Below are positions 1 to 8,706 of a stretch of DNA of 27,606 bases, piece after piece (the stretch's first letter is position 1; each line of letters opens with the position of its first letter). Location: assembly GCA_003427395.1 (NCBI GenBank), contig BFEA01000023.1, forward strand, positions 5,405,558 through 5,433,163, read 5' to 3'. The translations under genes were made by a program, and so were the position numbers. The notes beneath the pieces were generated by a model. The model was not told where the DNA came from. It worked only from the letters and a program-made list of their open reading frames with translations, and made no database searches. This DNA is from Chara braunii. Its lineage: Eukaryota; Streptophyta; Charophyceae; Charales; Characeae.

Positions 1-147
1 GAGGAGATCAGGCTGTGGGGAGTTCGAGGATACGTACCTGGTGGTCTTCAGGTCGACATTGCTCCAGATGCTGATGTGGAACTGATTAGATGTGCCACGT
101 GGCACATTGAGGATACTTGGATACTCGTTCCGACTATTGATTGTTGA
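1..147 (+). CDS. 3' end of an open reading frame, product unknown
   Basis: Frame 1 is open from the first base to a TGA at 145-147, giving 48 codons with no start inside the window. The peptide has a balanced composition with several Trp and acidic residues (for example RLWGVRGYVPGG near the start and HIEDTW near the end), more like a genuine C-terminus than a chance frame. I do not recognise the family. It could be the end of a host exon or of a mobile-element ORF; the next feature downstream is a retroelement relic, so the second is possible. A CCACGTGG G-box string lies inside it at about 97-104, which in this position is probably only coding sequence. Confidence 0.35.
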   Translation, partial: EEIRLWGVRGYVPGGLQVDIAPDADVELIRCATWHIEDTWILVPTIDC

Positions 148-300
148 GGTGGCGGTGGAGGAGGGAGCCCGAAGCAGGAGTGGGCATTTTTTCCTCTCCT
201 TTGTCTTTTCTCCTCCTCTCTCTTCGTCTGTGTATGATATCTCACCTCATTCTGTCTAGTCACGATTTTTGATTATTAGTAATCATCAGCCGATGGACAT

Positions 301-1262
301 TTATCTGGACTTGCATTGTTGACAATTGTCTCACGATCTGGGTTCATTACAGCGCGACTTAAGCACACACCCTTGTGGCATAGTCCTTCGAGACATCAGA
401 TTCCGTTACAATTAGACAATATAGAAACAATTAGCACGATCCTGCAGGCAGCTTGGAAGACTGGAAAGTATGTGCTGAGTAGGAGTCAAAAACCATTAGA
501 GTTTTCGATACCTGGCGAAGAGGACGAGCCTGTAACCTTGGAGAAAGATGATGACGAAGAGTACAAAATGTTGAGGAAGGAAGAGAAGTGAGGGACTATA
601 AAAGCAAAAAAGAGAAGATCTGAATATGAGCCTGAGTAAACCAAAAAAGGGGATGCGTGTAAAAATGAAGTATGCAATTCTATTAGATGAAGGTTTTGAC
701 ATGGAAGGAATGGCCGATCGACTCCTTGATGACCATAATGACTTGATGAACCTATAAGAGCGGAACTTAAGGTGTGGTTGTCTAGGAGAAGGGTGACAAA
801 TGTGAGCCTGGAGGATCTGATTCCCGTTCAGGCAAGTGAAAACAGGCCAACCACGAAGATGGACTGAATGTTGGTGGCTACCGGCGCTGTAAACATGGTT
901 ATAAGATAGAGGTCATGTACCAGGATGTTGGACACCGCTGCAAAGATGAGTGTTATCAAGGAAGAAGATATTGTACTGCTACGCATGGAGACCAATATTC
1001 CGATAGTGGGATCCTTCAAGGGGCAAAGAGTAAAATTGTATTCGTAGGGAATACTTATAATACCGGTCGTAGAAATTGGAAAGGTGAAGGTGCAAAATTA
1101 CTTCTTCGGCATGCAAGACCTGAACCGCCCATTCTTCTGAGTAGGTTATTCCTTTGTCACACAGAGTCGTTGATACTTAACAAACATGATGGCACGATGT
1201 ACCTCGTCGTGTGCGACCTTTACTGTGGGAATTATGAGGTTATTACTTTGTTGAAGTACGGG
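301..1262 (+). pseudogene. pol: Broken gag-pol fragment of an LTR retrotransposon (protease region)
   Basis: Several overlapping open pieces in different frames together look like the region around a retroviral-type aspartic protease. A first piece (301-591) is open and ends in an acidic tract. A second (about 624-758) carries DEGFDMEGMADRLLDDHNDL. A third (about 759-1060) has ATGAVNMV where a D-S/T-G active site would be expected, so the catalytic Asp appears lost. A fourth (about 1128-1262) reads ILLSRLFLCHTES then NKHDGTMYLVVCD, resembling the conserved ILLGRxFL segment near the end of retroelement proteases. Stops and frameshifts separate the pieces. It is a different family from the large element at 6395-19720, whose protease motif is DSGAAG. 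No LTRs were found for it. That it is a retroelement relic is fairly likely; its exact limits are not. Confidence 0.55.
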
Positions 1263-1390
1263 TCTCTCAACCGCAAGTTCACCTTGACTGTTTGTTTTCT
1301 TAACAGTTGGGTTTCATCACAAAAGAGGTCGTTCAACTGTAAGTTTATTTTGACTATTTGTTTGAAACAGTTGGGTTGTAGTCCAAAACT
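1262..1390 (+). repeat. Imperfect tandem duplication, two units of about 65 bp
   Basis: The segment from about 1265 (CTCTCAACCGCAAGTTCACC) is repeated from about 1331 (CGTTCAACTGTAAGTTTATT). Both copies continue with TTGACTGTTTGTTT or TTGACTATTTGTTT and then AACAGTTGGGTT. Identity by eye is roughly 70 to 75 percent, so the duplication is old. It directly follows the protease relic. Confidence 0.6.
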
Positions 1391-2770
1391 TGTTGCAACC
1401 AGAAAATGAGGCCGAAACGTCAAACGTTAGGCCTGCCGTTGATATATTGGATCGGCGGTCGCTTTTTCGCTTTGCACCTCCGGAATTCAAGGTGTCAGGC
1501 CCGTGGCCCAGGTCGCCGTGTGCTGGTGTTTGCCAGCGATTTTCTGCGGCACAGCCGCACGCAGCCGCAAGTTTTCGGAGCAAAATGGCTGGCGGTGCCA
1601 GCAAAAAGAAGGTCTGCGCCAGATCGTTTTTTTTGGCGAGTGTGGCATTTCCAGGCCGAACAAGAGAAGGAGAAGACATACTGATGGTTGAATGTGTACT
1701 AACCTGTTTTGTGGTTCCACCTTGCTCTTTCATTTTTCTCTATAGGTTGGACCCTAAAGCAGGGTGCAATGTAAGGAGGGGGGGGGAAGGAGAGACACTT
1801 AGTTTTTGACAATCACACTTCGGCAGCTGGGCGTCTAATGCTTGCAGACGCGGGGCCGCCATTTTTGGCCCTACAATATGAAATGGCTGTGCAGTGCTCT
1901 CTTTTGAAGGACGAGTCCAACTGTTTTCACTCGTGGTCGAGGAGATGGGATTAACACTTTTTTTTTTTTTTTTAAACATGAAGTCCAGATCGTAGTAGAG
2001 GCTGGATGCTGCGCGACGATGTTTCACAATATAACTTGTGTGAACCTTTTATTTTGTGCCATACCCATACATGAACTGCCCCATTCAACCCTAAGCCTAG
2101 ATCTGAAGTGAAGATGAGCTACCGTCGTCCCCCAAACACAGCACACCCTCATTTTGGCGGTACGTGACAAGAAATATAGCTTGTATACATTCATTATCAG
2201 GGTTGGTCGCACTCAAGGCTCAGGGTTTGAACCTTATCTGGTGTTGCCGCTTGTGCCCAGCAGGAGAATCTTCTCCTCCATCCAAGCCTCCGGATGGGAG
2301 CCAGCATATGCAGCATTGTTCACTGTGGGAACATTCAGACAAAAAAAAAACGAAAGAAGTGCTGTGGTAACTCCGACTTCCTGGCATGCCTTGACGTGCC
2401 ATGATGTGGCATATCATGATGACCCCACAGAGGAAACTATACACAGCATGGCAAAAAAACTGATTCCGTTATCTTGGTAGAGGTGCACTTTTCACCTATG
2501 TTTTTGTTTGCCTCATCAGAAGGGCGCTTCTCTCTATCAGGACTGCATTGGAGCTTTCCTTGCTTTCTTTTTTTCCTATCAAATGGCATGTTACTGCATG
2601 TGTTCTCCTTTTATGCAACCCCTCCTCCTTCTGCCTCTGTATGTTTTTTCGCTTTCTTTTCTTTTTTTTTAACCCCTCAGAAGTCTCCATCCACCCTTCC
2701 TCTCGTCAATTTCCCTGGCGCACCCTTACCCCCCCCTGTCCTACCCTACCTCTTACCCCGAAAAAAGCGT
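1391..2770. other. Intergenic stretch without a supported gene
   Basis: The short open frames here lack credible composition and overlap on both strands. Visible items are a G run at about 1779-1787, a small perfect hairpin (GCGTCT, loop, AGACGC) near 1829-1849, a T run near 1959-1974, and pyrimidine-rich sequence around 2480-2750. The segment near 1700-1745 has an intron-like CTAAC, pyrimidine tract and TATAG, but no exon can be defined on either side. Confidence 0.5.
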
Positions 2771-2777
2771 ATGTACA

Positions 2778-2860
2778 TTGTATACGAATACAACAGACAG
2801 GGTGCCTTCTTTTGAATACAACGTAGAGGGTGCCTTGTATTCGAATACAACGTATGCTGT
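2778..2860 (+). repeat. Short tandem repeat, about 29 bp period, 2.5 copies
   Basis: Three successive units begin with GAATACAAC. The first two are followed by AGACAGGGTGCC and GTAGAGGGTGCC, and the third breaks off after GTATGCTGTC. The units lie at about 2784, 2814 and 2841. Confidence 0.55.
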
Positions 2861-2974
2861 CTGGTCAGGTCACCCCACAGGATGCACCGTACATCCTATT
2901 CGAAAAAGAAAGAGCAATTTCCAAAAGTCCGATTTTCAGAGGTAATCCAAATAGAACATACGTATGTTGTTTTC

Positions 2975-3160
2975 GGGGTAGCGCTAGCGCCCCGTAGCTG
3001 CCGGTCCGGCAGGGCCCGGGCCGCCGGCTCGACTTGTGTCCCGGGGGTTTCCTCAGGCGCTGGGCCTGTGCGCGCGCCCAGCAGACGTGTGTGGCGCCTT
3101 GCCACGTGGCGTCTGCTGTTGGTGATGCACGTGTCCCGCGACGCGCGGACAGGGGTAGCG
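2975..3160. promoter_or_regulatory. CpG-rich block with consecutive hairpins and a perfect G-box
   Basis: This block is far richer in G, C and CpG than its surroundings. It contains the inverted repeat CTGCCGG-T-CCGGCAG (about 2998-3012), GCTGGGC pairing with GCCCAGC (about 3059-3082), and AGCAGACG pairing with CGTCTGCT (about 3080-3117). Inside the last stem is GCCACGTGGC (3101-3110), the ideal plant G-box recognised by bZIP and bHLH factors. A further ACGT core (GCACGTGTCC) lies near 3127. The block ends about 55 bp before the ATG of the ORF at 3216, so it may be that ORF's promoter or 5' leader. Promoter function is inferred only from position and motif. Confidence 0.35.
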
Positions 3161-3215
3161 CCAGCCGTGGAGAGTTTGGAGACGACGACGTTTAGTGGCG
3201 GCGGCTTCAGCAACG

Positions 3216-4004
3216 ATGGACGGGGGCACGGAGATGGAGGAAGTGTCTGCGTGGTCCACTGCGATTAGGTACAAACTACAGTTGGAGGAGATGCATGCGA
3301 CGCTGTGCCAGGTGAACATGGATCTGCCATACGAGGTGCTGCTGGAGGGAGAAGAGACCTATGATGGGCTGGATGATGAGCTCTACGAACTGATTCTCTT
3401 TCGACAGCGGGGCGCGAGTGATAGAGCGAGGGCGATCGCCGTTTTCTATGACTGCGTTGACATGGTGCAGCAAATAAAGGACAAGTTCTCTGATCTCTTG
3501 GCGACGAGATATGCGTGTGGCTTGCCAGGCACTGAGATACAGATAGCATCTACACCTCCAACATGTTCTGCAAAATCACCAACAACATTAACGTCACCAA
3601 CTTCGACAACATTGGATTCGACATCGATTACAGTTACATCATCGCTGATTGTATTGCTAAAAACGACATCCATGATGGCGATATCGCCATCTGCAGCGGC
3701 GAGGCCAGTGATTACTGCGAGCTCTGCTCAGCGAGGGGGGCTGCTTGAGCAGGCTGACATGGCAAGGGGGCAGGAAGAGGGGCTGCCCTCTGGGGTGGAT
3801 TGTGCGAATCACCTATGCTTGGGTGCGCTCACAAGTCGCGGAGCCAGGGGCCTTGAGGAGGGGCGGGGCCTGTGCGCCGAGTTCGTTGAGCGGTTTCACA
3901 AGGATGGCGATGAAGTCACTGTCGTTGGTCTTACTGATGGTGATCTCGCTGCTGATGATGTGACTACGAATGCCAAACGGCAGCTGCGATGGAAACAACA
4001 ATAA
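3216..4004 (+). CDS. Hypothetical 262-residue protein, acidic helical N-terminus and Ser/Thr-rich middle
   Basis: The start is the ATG at 3216 in the context CAACGATGGAC, a good plant start context; the frame opens 21 bases earlier without an ATG. The stop is TAA at 4002-4004. Residues 1-110 are acidic and predicted helical (DLPYEVLLEGEETYDGLDDE), residues about 115-180 are Ser/Thr-rich, and the rest is mixed. I recognise no domain. The frame one base over is also open at 3563-3748 and has a more protein-like composition there (CKITNNINVTNFDN), so a frameshift near 3540-3565 may exist, or an intron may have been read through. The upstream CpG block with a G-box and the A-rich sequence after the stop (ACAACAATAACAACAATG) make this the best host-gene candidate in the window. 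It could also be a mobile-element fragment. Confidence 0.4.
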   Translation: MDGGTEMEEVSAWSTAIRYKLQLEEMHATLCQVNMDLPYEVLLEGEETYDGLDDELYELILFRQRGASDRARAIAVFYDCVDMVQQIKDKFSDLLATRYACGLPGTEIQIASTPPTCSAKSPTTLTSPTSTTLDSTSITVTSSLIVLLKTTSMMAISPSAAARPVITASSAQRGGLLEQADMARGQEEGLPSGVDCANHLCLGALTSRGARGLEEGRGLCAEFVERFHKDGDEVTVVGLTDGDLAADDVTTNAKRQLRWKQQ

Positions 4005-4982
4005 CAACAATGATAATTACACAACATGCAAACATGAAAGCTGGAGGATATCAAATAGGGGGAAGACACTGGTAAGGGAGTAAGTGCGATCCGGTTGCTT
4101 TTCTTTTCCCGGTCCTCCTTGGCTATCTTGCTTTTGTGTGCTGTGGGGCGCGATGGGGGTCGGGGACGTGAGGGATGGGTGATTGAGAAAAATGATGAGC
4201 AGGGGGAGGGTGCGGGATTATGGGGGAAGGGTTGGGGGCGGGAAGGGGTAGGATAGGTGATGCCCTTCACCCCTCCGCTTAAAATGCGTATATCAAGGTT
4301 GAGAAGTGGGGGGGGAGATAGGTGACTTTGTTCACCGATTTACAAATTTGTTTGCGACATTGACCGCTGCGGATCGGGCGAATTCGCAAGGAATTATAAC
4401 GATTTGCCACGGCAGCATAGAGCAGTATAGATGGTATTATCGCCTGTGGCGATTTGTTGATCGGTTATGTGTTGCGCTGCCGTGATTTTACTTCTGGAAA
4501 TCTCTGTTCCGAATTCCCCTCCTTAATAGTACACGATGAGGGTTTGGGACAGGGTACTTTGATTCTATAGGGAGGACTACCTGATTTCCTCAATAAGGGG
4601 GCAATCGAGGTTGTCGGTTAGGACAATTTGTGCTATGAGTTGGGTGGTCTGTTGTGCATGGTTTTAGATTCGACACGTGCCACGCCGACATGATAAGTGC
4701 TATACTTGCCAACGTGGAAGTGCTGTGTGTCAGCCATGCGTTGTGCTTACGACTTAGTAGATGCAATAACTCCCTGTAATCTCTCGCTCTGAAAAGCCCC
4801 TCCCAGCTATTGCAAGATCACAAGGGTTTCGGAGGGGGAGTTTTCTTTTCATAACGATGAGCAGCTTATCCCCTCAGTATTAACTGCAATCAAAGATGCT
4901 CATCAGGATACATAGCGCCGGGTGCTGACTGGTTTGTTGTAGTGTTGACACGTGGTGCGCTGATATGATTCCATAATTGTCA
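4005..4982. other. Intergenic stretch without a supported gene
   Basis: The first 300 bases are G-rich with runs up to eight G near 4308. No open frame is convincing on either strand. A nested inverted repeat occurs at 4408-4484: CACGGCAGC (4408-4416) pairs with GCTGCCGTG (4476-4484) around an inner hairpin ATCGCC-TGT-GGCGAT (4439-4453). A motif GACACGTGCCACGCCGACAT near 4674 recurs in diverged form near 4947 (GACACGTGGTGCGCTGATAT). Confidence 0.5.
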
Positions 4983-5131
4983 AGGGACGCTGGACCTGAT
5001 TTCCAGCAGGTGTTGCTCCCCACCAATAGATGGAGCCTCCCCGGGCATCATCCGGGCATGCTAGTGGTGTTTGCTCTTATCAACACCACTAGCATTAACC
5101 TGGGTTGTTGTAAAAAGTGTTAAACACCTGG
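4929..5131 (+). repeat. Diverged direct repeats flanking SINE-like copy 1
   Basis: CTGGTTTGTTGTAGTGTTGA at 4929 continues to CACGTGG at 4955. CTGGGTTGTTGTAAAAAGTG at 5100 continues to TTAAACACCTGG at 5131. The two match apart from four extra A in the second and a few substitutions. They may be a target-site duplication of a SINE that is longer at its 5' end than copy 2, or an independent duplication. Confidence 0.4.
4983..5097 (+). mobile_element. SINE-like retroposon, copy 1 (structured, no poly(A))
   Basis: The first 60 bases match the copy at 6090 at all but three positions, each a C/T difference. Three hairpins follow one another: GCTGGA (4989-4994) with TCCAGC (5002-5007), GCTCC (5015-5019) with GGAGC (5032-5036), and a perfect 14-bp stem ATGCTAGTGGTGTT (5058-5071) with AACACCACTAGCAT (5082-5095) around a ten-base loop. 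This copy has an extra CCGGGCATCATCCGGG stretch relative to copy 2 and ends in CATTAA without an A tail. It lies between diverged direct repeats at 4929-4955 and 5100-5131. No clear A or B box was found, so RNA polymerase III origin is not established. Confidence 0.5.
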
Positions 5132-5464
5132 GAGCATCACCCATTACTATCTTGGTGGGTTGGCTTGACCAGACAGCGGTCGCAGGCACCTTGGATGAGT
5201 AGGAATGCTTGCTCAGCCCTGGTTGAGGCAGAGTCGAACAAGGCCATTGTACAGGTACTTTGGGAGCTAGGTATGAACATGCTACTGCAGGCCTTCATGA
5301 GGGGGTTTGGAGTGTCTCCCAAACTACACCCGGGTACTCCCAGTAGATGCTTTCGCATGCACCTCTAGGTATCACAGGCAGTGTTTTATGGCCTGACCCT
5401 GGCCAAGGTCTAATCTATGACACGCCGGGGGCGACCTGAAGACTCGGAGTCCCATCTAGCACAG
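5132..5464. other. Intergenic stretch without a supported gene
   Basis: Open frames exist on both strands (+ 5117-5368 and - 5137-5358), but they overlap almost completely and neither has recognisable motifs, so I do not call them. Confidence 0.4.
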
Positions 5465-5466
5465 CC

Positions 5467-5575
5467 GACTTGATAGCGTAGTTGATAGCCTAGTTGATAG
5501 GTGAGTTGATAGCCTAGGTGATAGCCTAGTTGATAGGTGAGTTGATAGACTAGTTGGTAGCCTAATCGATAACCT
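5467..5575 (+). repeat. Minisatellite, 12-bp unit in 24-bp pairs
   Basis: Units GTTGATAGCCTA and GTTGATAGGTGA alternate about nine times with small variations. The minus strand reads as a repetitive Tyr-Gln-Leu peptide, which is a consequence of the repeat and not a gene. Confidence 0.8.
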
Positions 5576-5645
5576 GTTTTTTTCATTCGTATGAGATAGA
5601 GACCCGAAGATGCTCTGTTCCCTTGTATGATCTCAGCCAGTACCA

Positions 5646-5840
5646 GGATGACAGCTACGCCAGCCACACAACGTGGACCCTGGATCAGTACCTGGAGCTT
5701 GTTCTGGTACCCCGATACATCTGTACTAAGGTGACAACTACACCAGCCACACAACATGAACCGTGGACCGGTACCTGGAGCCCGTTCCGGTTCCCTGAAA
5801 AGTCTCTGCTACGCCAGCCATAACTGAACCTAGAGCTAAT
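5646..5840 (+). repeat. Tandem repeat with about 83-bp period, 2.5 copies
   Basis: CAGCTACGCCAGCCACACAA (near 5653) recurs 83 bp later as CAACTACACCAGCCACACAA and partly again about 71 bp further on (GCTACGCCAGCC). The TACCTGGAGC segment is also repeated. Another piece of this repeat (GTCTGTACTAAGGTAACAAC, near 6065) is interrupted by SINE-like copy 2. Confidence 0.7.
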
Positions 5841-5850
5841 ACCCGGAGCC

Positions 5851-5901
<51 letters not shown>
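5851..5901 (+). repeat. (CAT)17 microsatellite
   Basis: Seventeen uninterrupted CAT triplets. On the minus strand this makes a run of Asp codons in a chance frame. Confidence 0.95.
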
Positions 5902-6089
5902 ATGAGGGACGTTGAGCCCGGTTCTCAGCATGTTCGGTTCGGTCACTCCGGGTAGACTGTGAGGACCCCGGCCTCAATCTTCTTATTGGTAATATCAGCC
6001 TTGGGCACTGGGCCCGTTTTTCCAAAAAAAAAAGACCAAGACACTTGTGGACACATACTATAAGTCTGTACTAAGGTAACAACTTCTAC

Positions 6090-6214
6090 AGGGACGCTGG
6101 ACCCGATTTCCAGCAGGTGCTGCTCCCCACCAATAGACGGAGCCTCCCCGAAGGTGCTGGGGGTGTCTGCTCCTATCAGCAACCCCAGGTTCATTAAAAA
6201 AAAAAAAAAAAAAA
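6090..6214 (+). mobile_element. SINE-like retroposon, copy 2, poly(A)-tailed with target-site duplication
   Basis: The body at 6090-6195 matches copy 1 and ends in CATT followed by 19 A (6196-6214). The flanks AAGGTAACAACTTC (6073-6086) and AAGGTAACAGCTTC (6213-6226) agree at 13 of 14 positions, as expected for a target-site duplication made by LINE-type target-primed integration. The target itself is another unit of the tandem repeat at 5646-5840. The 3' hairpin is kept although its sequence differs from copy 1: CTGGGG (6157-6162) pairs with CCCCAG (6183-6188), with the same loop core GCTCYTATC. Confidence 0.7.
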
Positions 6215-7150
6215 GGTAACAGCTTCGCTAGCACAGCGTGTTCCGTTGGAGTCCGACTGACTAATTGGAAGGCTGAACCCTTCACCCGATAACATAGAGC
6301 GCTAACAAGTGCTGTGGACCGGAGCGGCAAGGCCCGTCCGCACTCCATAGCCTTCGGAGGGAAGATGCTGAAGCCCGAGTAGGCGTGGGTAGCCTGTGAC
6401 GAACCATCTTCTGTAATCACGCGACTTTCTGCGCGAAGCTGCCTTGGGGAAATGGATGGGTAGGATGGATGAGCTGTCAAAAGATGGGTCGGTTGGGCAG
6501 ATTGCATGGATGCCCTCGTTTCTTTCTGTTTTCTGAGAAAATCTGTCGGGTCGGTGCCGGGAAAGTCCCGCGCCAACGATTGGGTAACCACGCCTTAACG
6601 AGCGCGATGGCCAACGGTTGCCATGGCTTCTTTCTTGTTCTGCTGTGAGTGCTATGAAATTTTGGCGCGATCATCGCACGGGAAATATCGTTTTTTGTTT
6701 TTCAATTTTCGACTGATGTCAAGGCCCCACGGGCTCGCGGAATTGTTTTTGGGCTCTTCGGAATTTCCTTTTGCAATTAGGACTTAGGCTAGGAATTTAG
6801 GCACTCTGAATTTTGTTGCGCCGCTCTTGCACGCATCTTGCTGTGCTGGGAACTGGGCTCTGACTGGATCGCGCCCTTAATCTTATGCAACTGTCGCTTT
6901 TGGCGGGCGCGATTGTAACTGTATTTTTCTTCTTTCTTGATTTCCTCGTGTTTGCCCGCCTTCTTCTTCTTCGTCTTGCATGTTTAATGCTCCGTTCTAA
7001 TTGGCCTGAATGCCTGCATGACCGGATCGATGCATGGAGTGCGGCTACGACCCCCACGCCGCGACCTGGCCATGCAGACGTAGGCACTTCCTCTCTTCTG
7101 CTTCTGAAAACTTGGGCTTAATCCCGTATCTTTCGCGCAAGCATGCATGC

Positions 7151-7157
7151 TATAAAT
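7151..7157 (+). promoter_or_regulatory. Candidate TATA box of the 5' LTR
   Basis: TATAAAT in the context CATGCTATAAATTTCGCAAG is kept in the 3' LTR (18092-18098) although neighbouring sequence differs. Transcription of the element would start about 30 bp downstream, near 7185. Confidence 0.5.
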
Positions 7158-7999
7158 TTCGCAAGCGCGATTAGTTTGCTCTCTATGAACCTTGGAGTTA
7201 GCGTGATCAGTGAGGGTCGGCTAACTAGTCAGCTGGAAGAGGTGAGTCGACGAGAGAGTTGGGCGATCCGACGAGCTGGTGTCGGGTATGCGAGGTTGAC
7301 GTGGGGGCCGCGACGGACTGTGGCGCACGGGCGAACCTGGCTTGCATGCACGAACCAAGCGGGGTGACAACTCTGTGTTGATGCGGGAATGAGGTTTCTT
7401 CTTCCATTTATCTGTATAATTTCGGGATTCTACCTTGGCCGATATTTTTGCGGCCCTCTCGGACTTTTTTTGTAAATCGTGTCGGGTTTTCTTTGTCGTT
7501 CACTTCATGTGTATGTATGGAATGGAGGTGAACCCCTTTCTTTTGCGACCTTTTCGGATTTCTCTCTCCTCTTGTCCTATGATGCATGTTTAGTTAATTT
7601 GTCACTTTCTAGTATCCATCTGCGTCGAGCAATAGTCCCGGATCTGATCGGAAATACTTGCTACAGACGTCTGATTTTAACCATCAGATCACCGGGAATG
7701 CTGTGACAGCCCCCTTCTCCCCCTTCTTCTCTTTCCCTTCGTCACCTGAATGACATGGATGGGAATGTAATGGCTGGATCTCACCCGAGATAACTTGGGT
7801 AGGCTAGTTGCATGCAGGGAGGACACAAACGATACACGACGCGAGGAACCCGAGCCTGACCAGCTTCCGCTCATGTGCGCCCTCACGTACGACCGTGATC
7901 TCGAGGTAACCGAGTCGCAGCGTACTCGCGCGTCTGCATGAGTCAACCTCGACCCCGACTCATTATGAGGATGCGGGAGACCGAGTTCACTAATCGGAT

Positions 8000-8497
8000 A
8001 TGGTTGTAAGAACCCCCTCTTGGATCATCGATCGTAAGAGCCTGAGGGACCCGGAGCATCGTGAATACCGGGAGGGCGAACAACTCAGACGGCGGGGAAA
8101 CTTGAGAAACCCGGAATTCCCCTGCATGACGGAGAACGATCGACTGTGCGCGGGGGAATTTCACTGGGCCATAACTAACGATCCTCAGGGCCCGGACTAC
8201 CCGGATACTAACAACACTCAATATTACATATCACCAGGCTTCGTCGTTATTGCTACCAGCTTTCCTCCCTTGCATCTCCTCCTCCCGTACCATCCGCTCA
8301 CAGTGGCAATGTGGAATTTCATAGCGCGATATTGGCCCCCCACACCGTGCGAAGAGTGCCGGCAGCACCAGGCGTATCGGGCTTCCGGATTTAGCCGACG
8401 AACCCGAGCCGAGGCCGAGCGGCGCCGGCAGCTGTTCGAACAACGTGAAAGCCATAGCAACCCACCGGTCCACCAGATATGGGACCAACCGCGATGA
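8000..8497 (+). CDS. LTR-encoded ORF, 165 codons, unknown function
   Basis: ATG at 8000 (MVVRTPSW), stop TGA at 8495-8497. The frame would run seven codons further to TAG at 8516 if that TGA were CGA, as it is in the other LTR. The copy in the 3' LTR (19006-19521) is collinear. The only indel between them is 3 bp (8335-8343 against TGG-CAC-ATA), so the frame is kept, and my hand count of substitutions by codon position is about 9, 10 and 17. That is weak evidence of past protein-level constraint. The C-terminal third has CEECRQHQAYRAS followed by an Arg/Glu-rich segment. No family is recognised. The complementary strand is also open in part, but third-position excess favours the + reading. 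It ends about 190 bp before the LTR end. Confidence 0.35.
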   Translation: MVVRTPSWIIDRKSLRDPEHREYREGEQLRRRGNLRNPEFPCMTENDRLCAGEFHWAITNDPQGPDYPDTNNTQYYISPGFVVIATSFPPLHLLLPYHPLTVAMWNFIARYWPPTPCEECRQHQAYRASGFSRRTRAEAERRRQLFEQRESHSNPPVHQIWDQPR

Positions 8498-8706
8498 CGA
8501 CACTCATACCGGAGGTAGCCTGGTCTCCCGAAGTCCAATATAACTTAGGACCACCATCTTGCTCAACTACCCCTAAGCTTGCCACTGGAGATCTCAATTC
8601 TGACCTGGGACTCCACCCCCACTTTCCTAAAATCCCTGGCACACCCCTTTTCGCACTTCCGGGCCCCCATCCCACTCCGATGAGGAAGTCGCGCTAGGCG
8701 TGAGGT

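Larger units (their letters stand above)
6395..8706 (+). repeat. 5' long terminal repeat
   Basis: It starts TGTGACGAACCATC and is alignable with 17337-19720 along its length. Compared with the 3' LTR it lacks about 60 bp near 7380 (a GA-rich segment) and lacks the terminal GGGCGTCACA. The primer site follows GTGAGGT directly, as if the LTR end had been lost by deletion between two TTGG strings. It carries a TATA box at 7151 and an ORF at 8000-8497. Short open frames in its first half are not conserved convincingly and are not called. Confidence 0.92.

Noticed and set aside
1690-1745. Intron-like 3' splice signal (CTAAC, pyrimidine tract, TATAG)
   Set aside because: No 5' splice site or coding exon can be attached to it.
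2200-2245. tRNA-like B box (GGTTTGAACC) suggesting a tRNA-derived SINE
   Set aside because: No A box at the right distance, no cloverleaf, no A tail or target duplication.
5410-5757. Minus-strand ORF with Tyr-Gln-Leu repeats
   Set aside because: It is produced by the 12-bp minisatellite; composition outside it is not convincing.
5738-6025. Minus-strand ORF with a run of Asp
   Set aside because: It is the translation of the (CAT)17 microsatellite and flanks; no other support.
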